A stretch of 29,928 nucleotides of DNA from Armadillidium nasatum (GCA_009176605.1 SEYY01000189.1:143538-173465), one strand, 5' to 3'; positions 1 through 10,562 are shown, numbered from the stretch's first letter. The notes: generated from the letters alone by a model not told the origin. Numbers and translations: made by a program.

Positions 1-580
1 TAGATGCTCTTCAAGAGTTGAAGTAGCAAATAGAATGTCATCAATATAGATGAAAATATTAGGAATACGAGAAAGAATTAAAGAGATATATTTAGTGAAA
101 CTTGTGAGGACTAGAATGAAAACCTTCAACTATACTGTTATAAGAAAAACTACCATATGGAGTATTAATTGCTAAAAACTTTCTACAATCTGGATGAACT
201 TTCAAATTATAGAAGGCTTTCTTGAGATCAAGGACAGAAAACACTTTAGCACCAGAGAGTATATTTGAAAAGTCCCCTAAATTTGGTAGACTAAAATTGT
301 CACGAACGGCTCTTTTGTTAAGAAGCCTCAGGTCAGCTACAATGCGGACTCCGCCTGAAGGTTTTGGCAGAACGGAGATTGGAAAACCCCATTGGGTGAA
401 TGTGAAGGAAATAAGACCCCAGCAGTAACTAACCTGCCTATCTCCACTTTAGCTTTGTCATATAGACATGTAGAGATTCTTCGGCTTTTTATATTTATTG
501 GGTGTCCTCTTACATTAAATTTATATGTGACTAACTCTTTTAGGGCATCATACGCTGCGGGTGTAAGGGGGAAATTTTAA
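1..580 (-). pseudogene. Reverse transcriptase fragment, gypsy copy A
   Basis: This is the N-terminal half of a Ty3/gypsy RT, broken by frameshifts and cut by the window edge. On the minus strand one reads the segment that prefers NIKSRRIS near 450-470, the LRLLNKR fingers motif near 310-330, the motif A stretch FSVLDLKKAFYNL near 210-245 with the catalytic Asp intact, and the YIDD catalytic box at about 43-54. A small indel near 110 and another near 380 break the frame relative to copy B. It would copy element RNA into DNA if intact. The match to copy B at 20855-21420 is close, so neither is very ancient. Confidence 0.85.
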
Positions 581-869
581 CACTTTATTTTTATATTCAT
601 TGTTATCACTATTATTTATATCACTTCTATATTTACCATTATTTTTAAATTTATTACCATGTAAACAATATAAACAATTATATAAACATATAAACAATAT
701 AAACAATTAAATAAGCAATAAAAACAATTCTTCCTACAGGAAGAAGAATTGTTTATATTGCTACCACCAGCATTAATTTTAACTTTAAAAATATTTTCAT
801 TTAACATTGTACTACCTTGCATTACATAATTCGGTGCTATCATTTAAATATATTTCATTAAATAATGCC

Positions 870-1529
870 TTAATTAAAATTAAATAATAGATTAGAGTAA
901 AGAGAAGTCGCGGAATGTAATTTGGGAGAGAAGGTAGCATTAACAAAATGATCAATTCTTTTTAGGGGCACAGACTCCACATCATTTCCTACAATTACAT
1001 CACAAGAGCTCTCTGTCTGGGCATCAATAATCTTATGATTACTAAAATCTAATAAAAAATTATATTTTTGGAAGAAGTATATTCCTAAAATATTACAAAT
1101 TACATCACAAATTAAAAAAGTATGCTCATAATCCATTCGTAGTAAAAAATTTACAGTTTTTGTTTTAATATATATGTTTATTTGAGTTCCATTAGCAGCA
1201 GTAAGAAAGCCAATAGGTTCCTTCTTATCTTCTGCAGAATCCTTAAATATAGATAATGTACTCCCAGAGTCGATTGTATATAACTCTTTAGAGTTAGCAT
1301 CGAAAATACGGTAGAGACTGTTTAGTTTTAAATCTGTTTTAGAAATTTTCAACACATTCATAATTTTTGGAATCGATGTACCCTTATAAAAATTTGCATT
1401 TTCAACTGGCATCGCAGGTATATTTGCTAAGAGCTGATGGCTATTGCTCAAAGACTGGCTTTTCACCATGTTGATAATGCATATTTTTATCTTTAAAACT
1501 ATTATACTGAGGACAATGCTCAAGTTCAC
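870..1529 (-). pseudogene. Aspartic protease region, gypsy copy A
   Basis: A 219-codon open stretch carries the retropepsin active site as D-S-G-S-T (1263-1271 encode DSG, residues 87-89) with the hydrophobic IDSGSTLSIF context. About 70 residues later an ILGIYFF segment sits where retropepsins have the second hydrophobic strand with ILG. The usual role is to cleave the Gag-Pol polyprotein. The upstream 60 residues are a linker rich in Asn and Ser. Copy B carries DCG at the same position. The frame is separated from gag by at least one shift, so it is called a pseudogene, although the domain itself is open. Confidence 0.75.
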
Positions 1530-1890
1530 TAGACTGAGATACTCTTTCGTTTAAAACAGATGGTTTTAAATCAGCAGTAGCAATCGCATTCCCATGAAGT
1601 TGAGCATTGTTATACTTTATATTATTTATATAAGTATGCAATGAAGTAGTATCATTATTTGCGATTGTATTAACATCATATATAAGGGGGTAGCCTTTAC
1701 CTTCTTCTTTTCTTAATTTTTCATATTTAATATATACACTTTTATCACTAACTATTATATACTGCACATTATTATTAAATTGCTCTTTTAATTTTCTTTT
1801 TGTGGAGCTGACGTTCGCCCCTACGATTTGTTTCCCTGAGAGGTTGAAGATGGTCTTGAAGTGGAAAGTTGGGAAAGCAAAGGAGCCCAT
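1441..1890 (-). pseudogene. Gag-protease linker, gypsy copy A
   Basis: This 149-codon open stretch lies between the gag zinc knuckle and protease. It is hydrophilic and Asn/Lys-rich with no domain I recognise. Its start overlaps the sequence just after the knuckle, and the same linker can be followed with indels in copy B (about 22200-22620). In most Ty3/gypsy elements protease follows the knuckle almost directly, so a linker this long is a family trait. It overlaps the protease frame at 1441-1529, indicating a -1/+1 offset between them. Confidence 0.5.
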
Positions 1891-2934
1891 CGACAGCTAC
1901 CTCCTTGTCATCTTGTAGCTTTTTCTCGAAATTTATAATGGTAATAGCATAGAGCACCCTACGGTCTAAATCTGAAAGGTAGCCTGCCTCTGTCTGAGTG
2001 GCCTCTTGTCCGACCATTTTCAAGTCGCGACACCCTCATATCCAGCTTATGTACTTGTGTTGATAGCTCTTCTACTTTTTGAAATAACTCTGCAATTTGA
2101 CTGGATATTTTAACCAATTCACGACTGAGGATGGAATAGGAAGGTGGTGGGGTCTGTTCTCTTGAAGTTCTTGTAGGAAAAGTGCCTATGGCATTGACAG
2201 AATCATTGCGATAATGATCTGATACAATTCTGCTTCGGCGACTCATGTATTTGTCAGCAGCCTCAGCCATTTTATAAATTGATACATCTCCAGTTAATAC
2301 TTCAAGCACTGGTGCAATATCTTCAGGTAAGACGTGAAGGAACATTTTTTTTTGCGACTGTTTCATTATTTCGTATCATAACTTCAAAAGCCGAGTCTCC
2401 AAATGAAAGCCTTATTCTATTTAAATATTCAGATGGTTTTTCACCAGGTTTTAATTTCCGTTGAAATAAGTCCTAAACTCTCTCCCTAGCAGAAGGAGCA
2501 TAGGTAGACCTCAAAACTTTTTTCAACTCGTAAGTATTTTCAGTTATAGGAGGTTGAATTTGTGATATAATGGCAGATGGTAACAAGGGTCTCATCAGTT
2601 GAATTCTCTCGATAGGTTTATTCACAAAATAAAGCTGGAATAACCATTCTAATTTTTGTAGCCACTTATCGATGTCTCTTTTGTCGAATCGTGGCAAATC
2701 TTGAATTGTAAGAATTTTCCTATATCTTTCATATTCAGGTGACGGGCTTCTGGAAGATGAACTTTCACCGGAGGCACTTCGTTCTGAAGTTCGCTAAATA
2801 GGTCTTTCTGTACCTCGGTTATCAGTTTCATTAGTATGTGCTTCATTATCCACTACTACTGGATGTACAGAAATGCCAGAGGTAGAAGGATCTAATATAT
2901 TGTTAGGCCTAGTTTTATTTTTCATTGAAGGCAT
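1775..2934 (-). pseudogene. Gag of gypsy copy A (frameshifted)
   Basis: Starts at the ATG whose complement is 2932-2934, giving MPSMKNKTRP, matching MPSKRNKTRP in copy B. In order: a basic N-terminus; an Arg/Ser-rich stretch; a capsid-like core with KWLQKLEWLFQL and ELKKVLRSTYAP (2473-2697); a segment FLHVLPEDIAPVLEVL then KMAEAADKYMSR (about 2250-2366) typical of arthropod gypsy gag; a heptad-like coiled coil (about 2020-2120); and a C-x2-H-x9-C-x4-C knuckle region near 1890-1945. The third cysteine codon of the knuckle is TGA (1908-1910 on the plus strand) where copy B has TGC. At least three frames are needed to read the whole protein. Confidence 0.8.
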
Positions 2935-2980
2935 CGTAGAATTTTGTTTTTTATTTACTTTATATATTTATTTATTTATT

Positions 2981-2983
<3 letters not shown>

Positions 2984-3062
<79 letters not shown>
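2984..3062. repeat. (TA)n microsatellite, tract 1
   Basis: Pure TA dinucleotide repeat of about 79 bp. It begins inside the 5' leader of gypsy copy A, after a short ATTT-rich stretch, and ends against a Penelope-like RT scrap. Confidence 0.97.
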
Positions 3063-3065
<3 letters not shown>

Positions 3066-3165
3066 AAAAGTGAGTGATGTTGAAAGATGTGGTTGATGAG
3101 AAGGTCTGTGGTTTGTTGAAGGTGAATGTTGGTAAATAGTGATTGAATATCTAGTGAGCACATAA
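3063..3165 (-). pseudogene. Penelope-like reverse transcriptase scrap
   Basis: On the minus strand this reads CSLDIQSLFTNIHLQQT followed by LLINHIFQH. The SLD-x-x-SLFTN block followed by a helix is the hallmark of Penelope-like element RT, around motif A with its catalytic Asp. Only about 34 residues survive before the frame enters the (TA)n tract at 3062. Upstream on the same strand (3166-3250) the frame soon loses recognisable similarity. It is opposite in orientation to the Penelope 3' end at 3727-3810, so the two are separate insertions or an inverted arrangement of the kind Penelope elements often form. Confidence 0.65.

Positions 3166-3932
<767 letters not shown>

Positions 3933-4014
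<82 letters not shown>
3933..4014. repeat. (TA)n microsatellite, tract 3
   Basis: Pure AT repeat of about 82 bp that ends 10 bp outside the 3' LTR of gypsy copy C. Confidence 0.97.
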
Positions 4015-4017
<3 letters not shown>

Positions 4018-4024
4018 ACTGCCT

Positions 4025-4419
4025 TGCATTTGCGCGGTTTATTAAGAAGTATAGGGTTAAGAATAGCTTTGCTCACTTATGTTTATTTCTTAAACCTAAT
4101 AGTATAGCAGTCAAATTTTCATTATTACGGGATTTAAGCAAGGTTAATAATCATAAATTCTACAGTATATTGAGTACTCATTATGTAAGTTCTAAATTTA
4201 AACCACATTAAACCCACTTCATTCCCTTTATATCAAGTCTTATTCGCTTTGTTTAGAAGAGAGGTGTTCTCGATACCTCCTTTATGGTACTATCTCTTGG
4301 CCTTACTGACTCTCTTGTATGCTCTTTCTCCTTTCTCCCTCACCCTCTTCGAATTTACCAATCACATTCGTTTTTAATATAACCTGATATAAGTATGAGT
4401 CGTGGCTCTTATCAATACA
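4025..4419 (-). repeat. 3' LTR of gypsy copy C
   Basis: A direct repeat of 10142-10562. Shared blocks include GCGCGGTTTATTAAG near the outer end, the stretch around TTTCTTAAACCTAATAG, GGTGTTCTCGA[T/C]ACCTCC near 4265-4285, and GTATGAG...GTCGTGGC at the inner end. On the element's strand the LTR reads TGTATTG...ATGCA, so it begins TG and ends CA. It lacks an insertion of about 35 bp present in the other LTR. The inner side is followed not by an obvious polypurine tract but by the motif described at 4421-4434. Confidence 0.85.
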
Positions 4420-4420
4420 G

Positions 4421-4434
4421 TGGTGATCCCAGAA
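4421..4434 (-). other. Primer-site-complementary motif beside 3' LTR (copy C)
   Basis: Plus strand TGGTGATCCCAGAA abuts the inner end of the 3' LTR. On the element's strand it reads TTCTGGGATCACCA, nearly the reverse complement of the primer site at the other end (TGGTGACCCCAGAG). Copy B has the same arrangement (TGGTGATACCCAGAG at 18424). Its function is unknown. A polypurine tract would be expected here. Confidence 0.5.
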
Positions 4435-4703
4435 TTTGGAAATTCTTAACTATAACTGGTACTTAAGAATTTTCCCTGCCTTTAACCCTCTTACATACTA
4501 ATTACAACAATGCAAAGTAAAGTAGAAAGGAAGGATGTTTTAAATTGCCAAAATTTGAGGATAAGAGAAAACAATCTTCTTATTAAGGATCTAATATCTG
4601 AATAGTAACATTAATTACATCCGATACTCATTTGTTTTAATACCATTTTTGTTCCTTAAATATAAATAATATTATTGCATCCTCATTCTAAAAACAATCG
4701 ATT

Positions 4704-5371
4704 CTATCTAAGGCTCGATATATGGTAATATGCTTTTATATTTCTTAGGTTTTCCACCTCTGTTCTTCCATTCTTCTCAATATATACAGTATTGTTTGTG
4801 AATTTTACAACTTTATACGGACCCGAGTAGCGTGGTTCTATCTTCCCCAGATTGTACTGCCTGGTTCTTACAAGCACATACATTGCTTCCTTTAGATCCT
4901 TCGGCATAAATATTTTCTTGTTTCTAAGGGTAGGTCTCATTGTCAAAGGCTTTGAAAAGTGGAATGTTAGTTTATTAGTAAAAGTTTTGTAATTCATATA
5001 AGGTTTGCTAATTTTGCTTTCAAGTAAAGCTCCTGGTATCAGCAGGTTTTAGCCAAACATCAGCATGGATGCTGTAATTCCGCTATCTTCTATGGGACCA
5101 GTTCTCAAACAAAATAGTGTAAAAGGTAGGAGATCAATCCTCTTCTGTTTATACGTAGATTCTTCGGCATGCATAGTCCTTAAACAACTCAACAGCGTCT
5201 TATGGTAGACCTCCAGGCTCCATTACTCTCTTTAGAATAGCTGCTTGACATTACATTCTTTATTTCTAATATTTTGCACACACTTTGGAAAAGCCCTAAA
5301 GTAAGCTGAGAGCCCCTGTTGCTAATAAGCATTTTCATTACTCCTCCTACCGGGAACATTTCCCGTACCAT
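4704..5371 (-). pseudogene. Integrase core and C-terminus, gypsy copy C (broken)
   Basis: Integrase inserts element DNA into the host chromosome. The C-terminal part (4704-4997) is open and carries the GPY/F module (YSGPYKVVKF) typical of Metaviridae integrases. The core part (5189-5371) includes the block around LISNRGSQLT, where the usual second catalytic Asp (S-D-R-G) is Asn. The SNG segment that precedes the catalytic Glu is followed by a one-base frameshift at about 5205; the Glu-containing continuation is legible in another frame. A further stop or shift lies between 5000 and 5188. Confidence 0.8.
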
Positions 5372-5439
5372 AGTATCAGCTATAGTCTCTTTTTCTACGT
5401 ATTTCAGAGGAAAAGCCCATATGTACCTAGAGTACGTGT

Positions 5440-5700
5440 CTAAAAGGTTAATAAATATTTATATACTCTGTATTCTGGCATCATAAGAATGTCAACATAA
5501 ATTATTTCAAACTTTTCAGATACCTCTTGAAACTTCTTATATTCTGGGTTGATGTTCTTAATGATCTTTGCCCTTTGACAAGGGTTTCTCACAAACTCCT
5601 TCACTTTGGCATTCATATTTTTAAACACGAATTCTGATTTCAAGCTTTTCACCGTTCTCTGAACCCCTAGGTGCCCCATTCCATGGCAATACACAATCAC
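5440..5700 (-). pseudogene. Integrase zinc-binding domain, gypsy copy C
   Basis: Reads HGMGHLGVQRTVKSL followed by FVRNPCQRAK and then a first-Asp block, YVDILMMPE. The two histidines of the HHCC domain (H-x3-H) are present, but of the C-x2-C pair only the second cysteine remains: copy B has CDSC where this copy has RNPC. The frame ends just after the KYLLTF strand. It is joined to the core fragment at 5189-5371 only through a frameshift, so it cannot yield working integrase. Confidence 0.78.
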
Positions 5701-6064
5701 TCTCCTCTACGCACCTTTCAGGTGCATACACTCGATAATAACCTAGAGAAATATCAACATAAAGCTCTACTTCGGTATCTCTACACCAAAACTTTCTTTT
5801 CTCTAGATTTAATGCAATTGTTTCTTCTTCTGTAATATATCTTTTTAATCCTTCCTGAGCCTCCTTTAACTCTTAGTAGTATATTTCCCTTCTAAATTTT
5901 TTTAAATATTTTTAAAGAATAGGCCGAAGTAATTTTAAATAGTTCTCCAAATGCAGCAGCCTTCATTTTAGTTTCACTCGGGAAGTTAGAGAAGCTCGAT
6001 TTGTACTCTGCATTCCTGTGGCTTTCGAACTGTCATTTACTGCATCGTAATGGCAACCAGTTCT

Positions 6065-6250
6065 CTAAATATTTAATTTACTACGCTCCGCCTCTTCTAG
6101 GATGGCTGCCCTAAGCCCCTCCCCTCTTGTAGTAGACGGATGAACTCTTTCGGAGTGAGTAATTTTAATTGCGAAAATCCTATCTGCATCTTCTGCCTTC
6201 ATATCATTGTCTAGATTTTCTAAATACCTGGACAGGTAGTCGGCTAACAC
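6065..6250 (-). pseudogene. RNase H C-terminal tail and linker, gypsy copy C
   Basis: Begins with MLADYLSRY, the A-D-x-L-S-R motif that ends the RNase H domain in Ty3/gypsy pol. A charged linker of about 50 residues follows, corresponding to the linker at 19915-20180 in copy B that leads to integrase. The frame is offset from the RNase H body at 6274-6873 by a small indel near 6255. Confidence 0.7.
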
Positions 6251-6273
6251 ATTTTCATGTCCTTTATATGCTC

Positions 6274-6873
6274 TTACTCTACGTCAAATTCGGAGATAGA
6301 AGCTAAATATCGCTTTTCACGCATGTTTAAAGCTGGCGAGTCTATTTTTTTGCTGAATGACTGCTTGACCGATAGGCTATCTGTGAGTATCTTCACTTTT
6401 CTCCCTAGCATGAGGTGTGAGAATTTATTTAATGTCTTGTTTACTGCAAAGAGTTCTTTGCTAAACACCGGATAAGACCTCTCACTCGGTTTTAAAACCT
6501 CGCTATAAAATCCCAAAGGTTTTCTCTCTTCATTATCTAGGAAAATGGCGCCTGCAGTAGTTACATCGCTTGCATCGGTGTAGATAATTAGAGGAGTATC
6601 TTCTTCAGGGTACCCTAGCTTAACTGCATCTTGCCACGCTGACTTCGCTCCTTCAAATGCTAACTCCGAATCACGCTTCCACTTTATTTTTCTAGAACTG
6701 AAAGGTTGTCCTCGCAATTCACGCGTCAGTGGTTCTAGAATATGAGCCAAATTCGGAATGCAAGAACGGAAAAAGTTAAGCGACCCTAGAAATGATCTGA
6801 GTTGCTTAATCGTCTTAGGTTTTGAAATTCTCATAATAACCCCTACTCTCTTTGTATTCGGCTGGATATGCAT
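6274..6873 (-). pseudogene. RT thumb and RNase H domain, gypsy copy C
   Basis: A 199-codon open stretch. Residues 15-50 read KPKTIKQLRSFLGSLNFFR, the connection after the RT palm, and residues 60-85 hold the IKWKRDSELAF thumb block. RNase H follows with its acidic residues in place: YTDAS (about residue 98-102), KELFAV (about 142-147) and LTDS (about 164-167). RNase H removes the RNA strand of the hybrid during reverse transcription. This is the best preserved domain of copy C. It is separated from the RT palm by a frameshift around 6880-6990. Confidence 0.85.
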
Positions 6874-6939
6874 GGACCTGCCTTTTACCTGCTCTTTGAT
6901 CCATTTACATAAATTTTGCAGTAAGGAAATCGTTCCAAC

Positions 6940-7471
6940 ACTTTCTCCAATATTTGTTTATGCTCTTCTTCCCCTTCGGTTGCAATTAGTATGTCATCTA
7001 TATAAACAAATACCTGTGGACGGTCAGCCAACAATATGTGCATAAACCTGAGAAATACGCCCTCTGAATTGTAATGCTCCTCGACAATTGTGTTGTAGCT
7101 AAAACTACCAAAGGAGTATTTATTGTGAAGTACTTCTTACTCTCTTCATCCAATGAAAGATTGTGAAAAGATTTTGGTAATTTCAGCTTGGTAAAAATTT
7201 TGCAATTTGCAATTATATTGGGTACATCCCCGAGGTTTGGAAGTGCGTAGCAATGTTTAATTGATATTGCATTTAGTTGCCTCAGGTCTGTAACTACCCT
7301 CACCTCTGTCTCGTCCTTTTTTTTAAGACATTTATGGGGAAACCCCACTCGCTGTTGCTTCTACTTATTACTTCTGCTTCGAGCAATATTTGCAGCTCCG
7401 CCTTTGTTTTATTGTATAGACTAGCAAGGAGCCGCCGTGCTTTAATATTGATTACCCCCCTTTTACCTTAA
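6940..7471 (-). pseudogene. Reverse transcriptase palm/fingers, gypsy copy C
   Basis: The open part (6998-7348) reads VVTDLRQLNA, the fingers motif, then PNLGDVPNIIANCKIFTKLKL. The last block is motif A, where the first catalytic Asp is Lys (LKL instead of LDL, codon AAA). The YIDD box lies at about 6994-7005 in a second frame as FVYIDDILIAT. The N-terminal flank (7349-7471) retains the fold that precedes the fingers in a third frame. The Asp to Lys change alone should abolish polymerase activity. Confidence 0.8.
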
Positions 7472-7761
7472 TTTGGTATGTAAAATTACTTTTAAGCTTT
7501 CCGGTAGAGAACTTCCTACGGCTGCCTGCGAGTCTTTGCCTGGAGTGACGTCACTTTTTTCATTCATCTTTCTAATCGTACTCCCACTGTTGCCAAATTT
7601 CGCCTATTCATTTATTTGCTCAATTTTTAATATCGAGTTTAATTTTAGATAGGGGTTTTCAAGTAAATGTTTAAAAGTATTAATAAGCTGGACAAGAGAG
7701 AGAATAGGGTTATTCGGCAAATTACAAGATAGTTTAAGAATCTAGTCAGGAAACTTGCAAA

Positions 7762-8166
7762 CTAAAATTTTATTATTTTACGAGAGTTACCAATTAGTTT
7801 AATAGTAAAATTTGTTTCTGCGTCAATTAATATGCTTTCCTTAAAATTTAATAAAAAGTTGTTACTACATAAAAAATCTAAACCTAAAATGAGCATCGGA
7901 GTATTTCCCTTTAACACTTCTACCTTATAAAAGTGCCTCATACCAATATCAGTGCTTACCGTCTCTCTGCCATGCAGCTCTTTGGAGGTTTCGTTAGAAG
8001 CTATCAAGTTCCCCACTATCTCACCCATTTTCTCCTTTGCACTTTCAGGGATTACGCTTACAATTGCACCACAGTCGATCACGAATAGCTTACCTGTTAC
8101 TTTATCTTCTACCTTATAAAGAGGATACCTTGCTTTATTCATTAACATTCCCTTTCTTGTTCTCAA
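7762..8166 (-). pseudogene. Aspartic protease, gypsy copy C
   Basis: A 134-codon open stretch with the retropepsin fold signature: FVIDCGAIVSVIP (active site D31-C32-G33, 8068-8076) and, 60 residues later, MLILGLDFLCSNN, the ILG-x-D-F-L strand of Ty3/gypsy proteases. The length suits a retropepsin. The active-site triplet is DCG rather than D[ST]G, as in copy B. The flanking frames are broken, but the domain itself is uninterrupted. Confidence 0.78.
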
Positions 8167-8374
8167 TGCTCGCTTTTACTTCTAAAATGGGTTTGTCTTC
8201 TGCCCTTTCTGTTATATCCTCGTGAATTATAAAAATTTTATTATTAATTACCTGTAATTCCTAGGTTAAAATAAACACATTCGTTGTATTCTCCGGTTTT
8301 GCTATTTTCGTTATATTCTTCATTAATATTATTACAATCACTATTAACAATATTTATACACTCAAATACTTTAT

Positions 8375-8448
8375 TATTACTATTATTATTATTATTATTA
8401 TTATTACTATTATTACTATCAATATTATTATAACCATCATTATTATAA

Positions 8449-8500
<52 letters not shown>

Positions 8501-8539
8501 CATTATTAATACTATAATTGTCACCATTATCATTATTAA

Positions 8540-8601
<62 letters not shown>
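8375..8601. repeat. Imperfect (ATT)n trinucleotide repeat
   Basis: About 225 bp of ATT/TTA repeats with scattered ATC and ACT interruptions, lying between the gag knuckle and protease of copy C. On the element's strand it is (AAT)n, which encodes polyasparagine in one frame (a 160-codon open stretch, 8244-8726). It has no counterpart in copies A and B, so it expanded after the families split or after insertion. Confidence 0.93.
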
Positions 8602-8603
<2 letters not shown>

Positions 8604-8770
8604 CTCTTTAAAGGATTCATAGTTAATTAACTTCTTTCTGTTTTTGTTTACGTTCAATTTTTCCATATAACGTCTAGTGGATGTTATGTTTACTTTTATG
8701 ACGTGGACGACGCCCCCAAATTTCACTGTCTGCTTCTCTTTACGTTGCTGACGTCTACTGGGCGCCGTCT

Positions 8771-9973
8771 TTACTCGTTTCCTGAATTGTTAGTTTTAGG
8801 GGTGTAGTTGATCACTCTCATGGGTCTGTTTCCCTTCTTCAAAAGGGGTGCCATAGCACATCTTTCGAATTCACATCTATGACTTTTATATCCGTATTGT
8901 TGATGACAGAAACAAAGATTTCCATCTCCTTGAGTTCCTGTGTGGTTTCGAGCGTTGATATTTATCCTTGCAATTGCGCTCCTGCCACATCTTGTATTTT
9001 CTCTTTTATAGAGGTCGCTGTACATTCTTTCGGCTGTGAAATTTACGTTTCTCGAAAGATCCCTAATTTGTTTCATAATCTCAGAATGACTTTTTATTAA
9101 TTCCCTTAAACAAACTCTGTCCTTCTTTTCTTCTTGTTCACTGGATTTTGCAGTCACGCGCATTGTACCTTCTCGCAAGGAGTACGCTTGCCCCATCCGT
9201 TGCTCTTGTTGGGGAAGGGGTTTTGTGCTACTTCGAGAGTGGAAAACATTCGATACATGTTGTCTGAGACCCGCACAATTTCTTCTATTGATGCACTCTC
9301 GATTATAGTTTGCAACGAAATTTGAATGGGCATTGGCAGTTATTATATAAATAGTTCTCTCACGAACATCGCGTTGTTGTTTAACAGCAATAAATAATTA
9401 GAGTTTCCCAATGCATTTCTAACTCGTTCTAAATATTCGAATGGCCTCTCATCTGGTTTTAGCCCGTGTATGAAAAATGAGCGTACACTCTTTCGGAGGC
9501 ATGGTGCATACGTGACTTCTATGTCCTGCAGCAAATCGCTGTAACAGTTGTTGCTCAAAGGGAATGTTAATTTAGCAATTAGACTGGTGGGTAAATTGTA
9601 GATAGCAATTTCAACTTCTCTTTAGGGTCATGGACGGAATACTTAAATATGTTGCTATGGTATGTACCCAGTTGATTGCATCTGTTTCGTCAAATTGGGT
9701 CAAATCGCTTGAATATAATGGTCTTTGGTAGGTGGACTGCTTTCGTGGGGGAGAATTAAGGGAGTTGGAGGATTCTCTTCTTCTGTTTTTGCGTCTTGAA
9801 CTTGTGGCTTGGGGGAGAAGAATCTCTTCCCTCTCACTAAAAGAATCGTTGTCGCTTGGCGTTGGAGAGGAAACGTCCTCTCTGTTAGATGCGTCGGAGT
9901 CTTTGGGTAGGTTTCTTTTCCCTTTTCCCCTAGTGGATCTTGCTTTTGGGGGAGTTTTCCTAATGTGGGGCAT
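8771..9973 (-). pseudogene. Gag of gypsy copy C (frameshifted)
   Basis: Starts at 9973 (MPHIRKTPPK), 150 bp downstream of the primer site. The first 120 codons (9611-9973) are basic and Ser-rich and end in FDETDAINWVHTIATYL, a capsid-type helix. A middle piece (9343-9558) carries a capsid C-terminal segment with FFIHGLKPDERPFEYL. The last piece (8771-9196) ends in the CHCC knuckle C95-x2-H98-x9-C108-x4-C113, around CFCHQQYGYKSHRC. This knuckle binds RNA and is the gag type known from CsRn1/Kabuki elements. Two frameshifts separate the pieces. Confidence 0.8.
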
Positions 9974-10117
9974 TTTGTAACCGTCTTTTCTTGAGATTTC
10001 CCCGATATTCCAATTTTCTCTATTTTCTTGAAGTGATTGTTGGTTTAACCTCCACTTACTTTTGCTCTTCTATGGCTCCAAAAAAATCACTGTCTATTCA
10101 ATTTGCAATATTGCAAA

Positions 10118-10136
10118 CGTCACTCTGGGGTCACCA
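10118..10136 (-). other. tRNA-Trp-type primer binding site, copy C
   Basis: On the element's strand, TGGTGACCCC (10127-10136) starts 5 bases inside the 5' LTR and continues AGAGTGACG. The ten bases TGGTGACCCC are those of the classical tRNA-Trp primer site known from avian retroviruses and CsRn1-like elements. Beyond ten bases the pairing is imperfect. Confidence 0.75.
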
Positions 10137-10141
10137 AAATT

Positions 10142-10560
10142 TGCAATTGCGCGGTTTATTAAGTATAGGGTTAAGAATAGCTTTGCTCACTTATTATGTT
10201 TATTTCTTAAACCTAATAGTATAGCACAGTCAAAAAAAATTCATTTTTAAATATTTTATCTTCACTACTGCGGTATTTAGACAAGGTTAATTATCATAAA
10301 TTTTACAATCTATTAAGCACTCACTATATAAGTTCTGAATTCAAAGCACGACAAACCCATTTCATTCCATTTATATTAAGTCTAATTTTCTTTGTTTAGA
10401 AACGAGGTGTTCTCGACACCTCCTTTATGGCACTATCTCTTGGCCTTACTGACTCTCTCGTCTGCCCTTTCTCCTTTCGTTCTCACACCCTTTTCGAATT
10501 TACCGATCACGTTCGATTTTAATATAACTTGATATGAGTATGAGGAGTCGTGGCGCATTT

Positions 10561-10562
<2 letters not shown>
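10142..10562 (-). repeat. 5' LTR of gypsy copy C
   Basis: A direct repeat of 4025-4419, about 421 bp, with an AT-rich insertion at about 10232-10268 that the other copy lacks. Its upstream end on the element's strand runs straight into the (TA)n tract at 10563, exactly at the base where the 3' LTR meets the internal motif. The two LTRs differ at many positions plus indels, so the insertion is not recent. Confidence 0.85.

Larger units (their letters stand above)
1..2983 (-). mobile_element. Ty3/gypsy retrotransposon copy A (partial, CsRn1/Kabuki-like)
   Basis: Read on the minus strand, this segment holds gag, a linker, protease and the start of reverse transcriptase in the usual gypsy order; the rest of pol lies beyond the left edge of the window. 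It aligns throughout with 20845-23750 (copy B), so both belong to one family. At its 5' side the leader runs into a (TA)n tract at 2984, and no LTR is visible. The family is placed in the CsRn1/Kabuki-like group because copy B has the CHCC gag knuckle of that clade. That placement is inferred from motifs, not from a tree. Frameshifts and an in-frame stop show that copy A is dead. Confidence 0.88.
4025..10562 (-). mobile_element. Ty3/gypsy retrotransposon copy C (near complete, inactive)
   Basis: Two direct LTRs (4025-4419 and 10142-10562) enclose minus-strand gag, protease, RT, RNase H and integrase. The gag knuckle is the CHCC form (C-x2-H-x9-C-x4-C), and the primer site next to the 5' LTR matches the tRNA-Trp 3' end. 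Both are traits known from the CsRn1/Kabuki branch of Metaviridae. No env-like frame is present. The coding region is broken by frameshifts, and several catalytic residues are replaced. The element is bounded by (TA)n tracts at 4014 (10 bp away) and 10563 (directly). Confidence 0.9.

Noticed and set aside
4421..4434. A primer site of a separate plus-strand element
   Set aside because: The adjoining LTR pairs with the one at 10142 in direct orientation and all coding sequence is on the minus strand; no plus-strand gag or pol follows.
4420..4703. A possible env gene between integrase and the 3' LTR of copy C
   Set aside because: Only about 280 bp, AT-rich, with no open frame or membrane segment.
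8354..8620. Polyisoleucine open frame
   Set aside because: A shadow of the (ATT)n repeat in another frame; hydrophobic by composition, not a membrane protein.
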